Below, one piece after another: positions 63,451 through 64,000 of a DNA stretch of 64,000 nt (position 1 is the stretch's first letter; every line of letters starts with the position of its first letter). Location: NCBI RefSeq assembly GCF_038004425.1, contig NZ_JBBORC010000001.1, positions 2,519,001 to 2,583,000 of the forward strand, written 5' to 3'. The notes beneath the pieces are model-generated. The model was not told the DNA's origin, did no database searches, and was given only the letters and a program-made list of their open reading frames with translations. This stretch comes from Solibacillus sp. FSL W7-1464. Lineage in GTDB: Bacteria > Bacillota > Bacilli > Bacillales_A > Planococcaceae. A program made the position numbers and the translations under genes.

Positions 63451-64000
63451 TTATTTTTCCTCCAACCAACGACAGACGTCTTTTGCATGATAAGTAATGA
63501 TTAAATCGGAACCTGCACGCTTCATACCTAGTAATGTTTCCATTACAACCGCTTTTTCATCGATCCAGCCATTTTGTGCAGCTGCTTTGACCATTGAATA
63601 TTCGCCTGATACATTATACGCTACAACAGGTAATGGGAAGCTGTTTTTTACATCACGGATAATATCCATATATGCTAATGCCGGTTTCACAATCAGGAAA
63701 TCCGCACCTTCTTCAACGTCCGATGTCGCTTCGCGAATCGCTTCCATTCGATTGGATGGATCCATTTGATACGTTTTACGGTCACCGAACTGTGGTGCTC
63801 CTTCTGCAGCTTCACGGAATGGTCCGTAATAGCTTGAAGCGTATTTCACCGCATAGGACATAATCGGAATATGCTGGAAGCCTGCTGAATCCAAACCTGC
63901 ACGGATCGCCGTTACAAACCCGTCCATCATGTTCGATGGTGCGATAATGTCAGCTCCGGCTTTTGCTTGAGAAATTGCCGTACGCGCCAACACATCAAGT
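63451..64000 (-). CDS. hemB: Delta-aminolevulinic acid dehydratase (3' part)
   Basis: C-terminal ~182 residues; the frame is open through 64000, so the start lies outside. Condenses two ALA molecules to porphobilinogen. [19 protein letters not shown] and [13 protein letters not shown] contain the two active-site lysines; [11 protein letters not shown] and C-terminal WLEEK as in the family. Partner of hemL in the operon. Confidence 0.96.
   Translation of the reverse strand, partial: LDVLARTAISQAKAGADIIAPSNMMDGFVTAIRAGLDSAGFQHIPIMSYAVKYASSYYGPFREAAEGAPQFGDRKTYQMDPSNRMEAIREATSDVEEGADFLIVKPALAYMDIIRDVKNSFPLPVVAYNVSGEYSMVKAAAQNGWIDEKAVVMETLLGMKRAGSDLIITYHAKDVCRWLEEK

Overview
The window is an AT-rich chromosomal segment from an endospore-forming member of the Bacillota. 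Gene order follows the Bacillus subtilis sigK-to-hem region almost gene for gene. Sequence style and several departures from that order suggest a Planococcaceae-type organism (Solibacillus/Lysinibacillus-like); this placement is inference, since no database was searched. Almost everything is on the minus strand, with a few plus-strand genes (sigK fragment, a Crp-family regulator, a HisA, spoVB, niaR and a 63-residue membrane protein). I see no phage, insertion sequence, CRISPR array, rRNA or tRNA.

Layout. 1-9.6 kb: end of sigK, then mtnN, yrrS, greA, udk, the tRNA wobble-uridine genes yrrO/yrrN/trmR, mltG, two DUF1292 genes, ruvX and yrzL. 9.6-16 kb: alaS with a T-box leader, an MFS gene divergent from a YeiL/Crp-like regulator with a promoter and probable operator, and a nucleoside transporter. 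16-30 kb: recD2, a plus-strand HisA of eukaryotic HIS6 type, a DUF2642/Mn-catalase pair, dtd, relA, apt, recJ, a LapA-domain gene, secDF and comN. 30-37 kb: spoVB convergent with a DUF421 gene, yajC, tgt, queA, ruvB and ruvA with a LexA-like box. 37-42.3 kb is the accessory-looking part: a SafA-like LysM coat protein coupled to an APH-fold kinase, niaR, and an ECF sigma/PadR/SEDS operon next to a degenerate 21-bp tandem repeat. 42.3-50 kb: a DCC thiol protein, pheA, pheB, obg, spo0B, rpmA, prp, rplU with its leader, spoIVFB, spoIVFA, minD and minC. 50-64 kb: mreDCB, radC, maf, a SpoIIB-like gene, two folC genes, valS with an enlarged T-box, a small membrane protein, a short SpoVID-like gene, hemL and the end of hemB.

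The genes join up functionally. SpoIVFA/SpoIVFB (47-48.5 kb) are the expected processing pair for the sigma-K whose end is visible at base 1. SafA-like, SpoVID-like, SpoVB, Spo0B and SpoIIB-like proteins cover several sporulation stages. RuvA/RuvB, RecJ, RecD2, RuvX and RadC form a DNA-repair theme; MreBCD, MinCD, MltG and the SEDS protein concern cell shape and wall; SecDF and YajC concern secretion; TrmR/YrrN/YrrO, Tgt, QueA, AlaS, ValS and Dtd concern tRNA.

The strongest candidates for new biology are the ECF sigma-PadR-SEDS operon, whose SEDS protein carries an N-terminal HAAS/DUF1700-like segment; the neighbouring 21-bp repeat; the eukaryotic-type HisA; the long inverted repeat that buries the Mn-catalase ribosome-binding site; the extra segment between 16-bp direct repeats in the valS T-box leader; and an unexplained GC-rich block between spoIVFA and minD.
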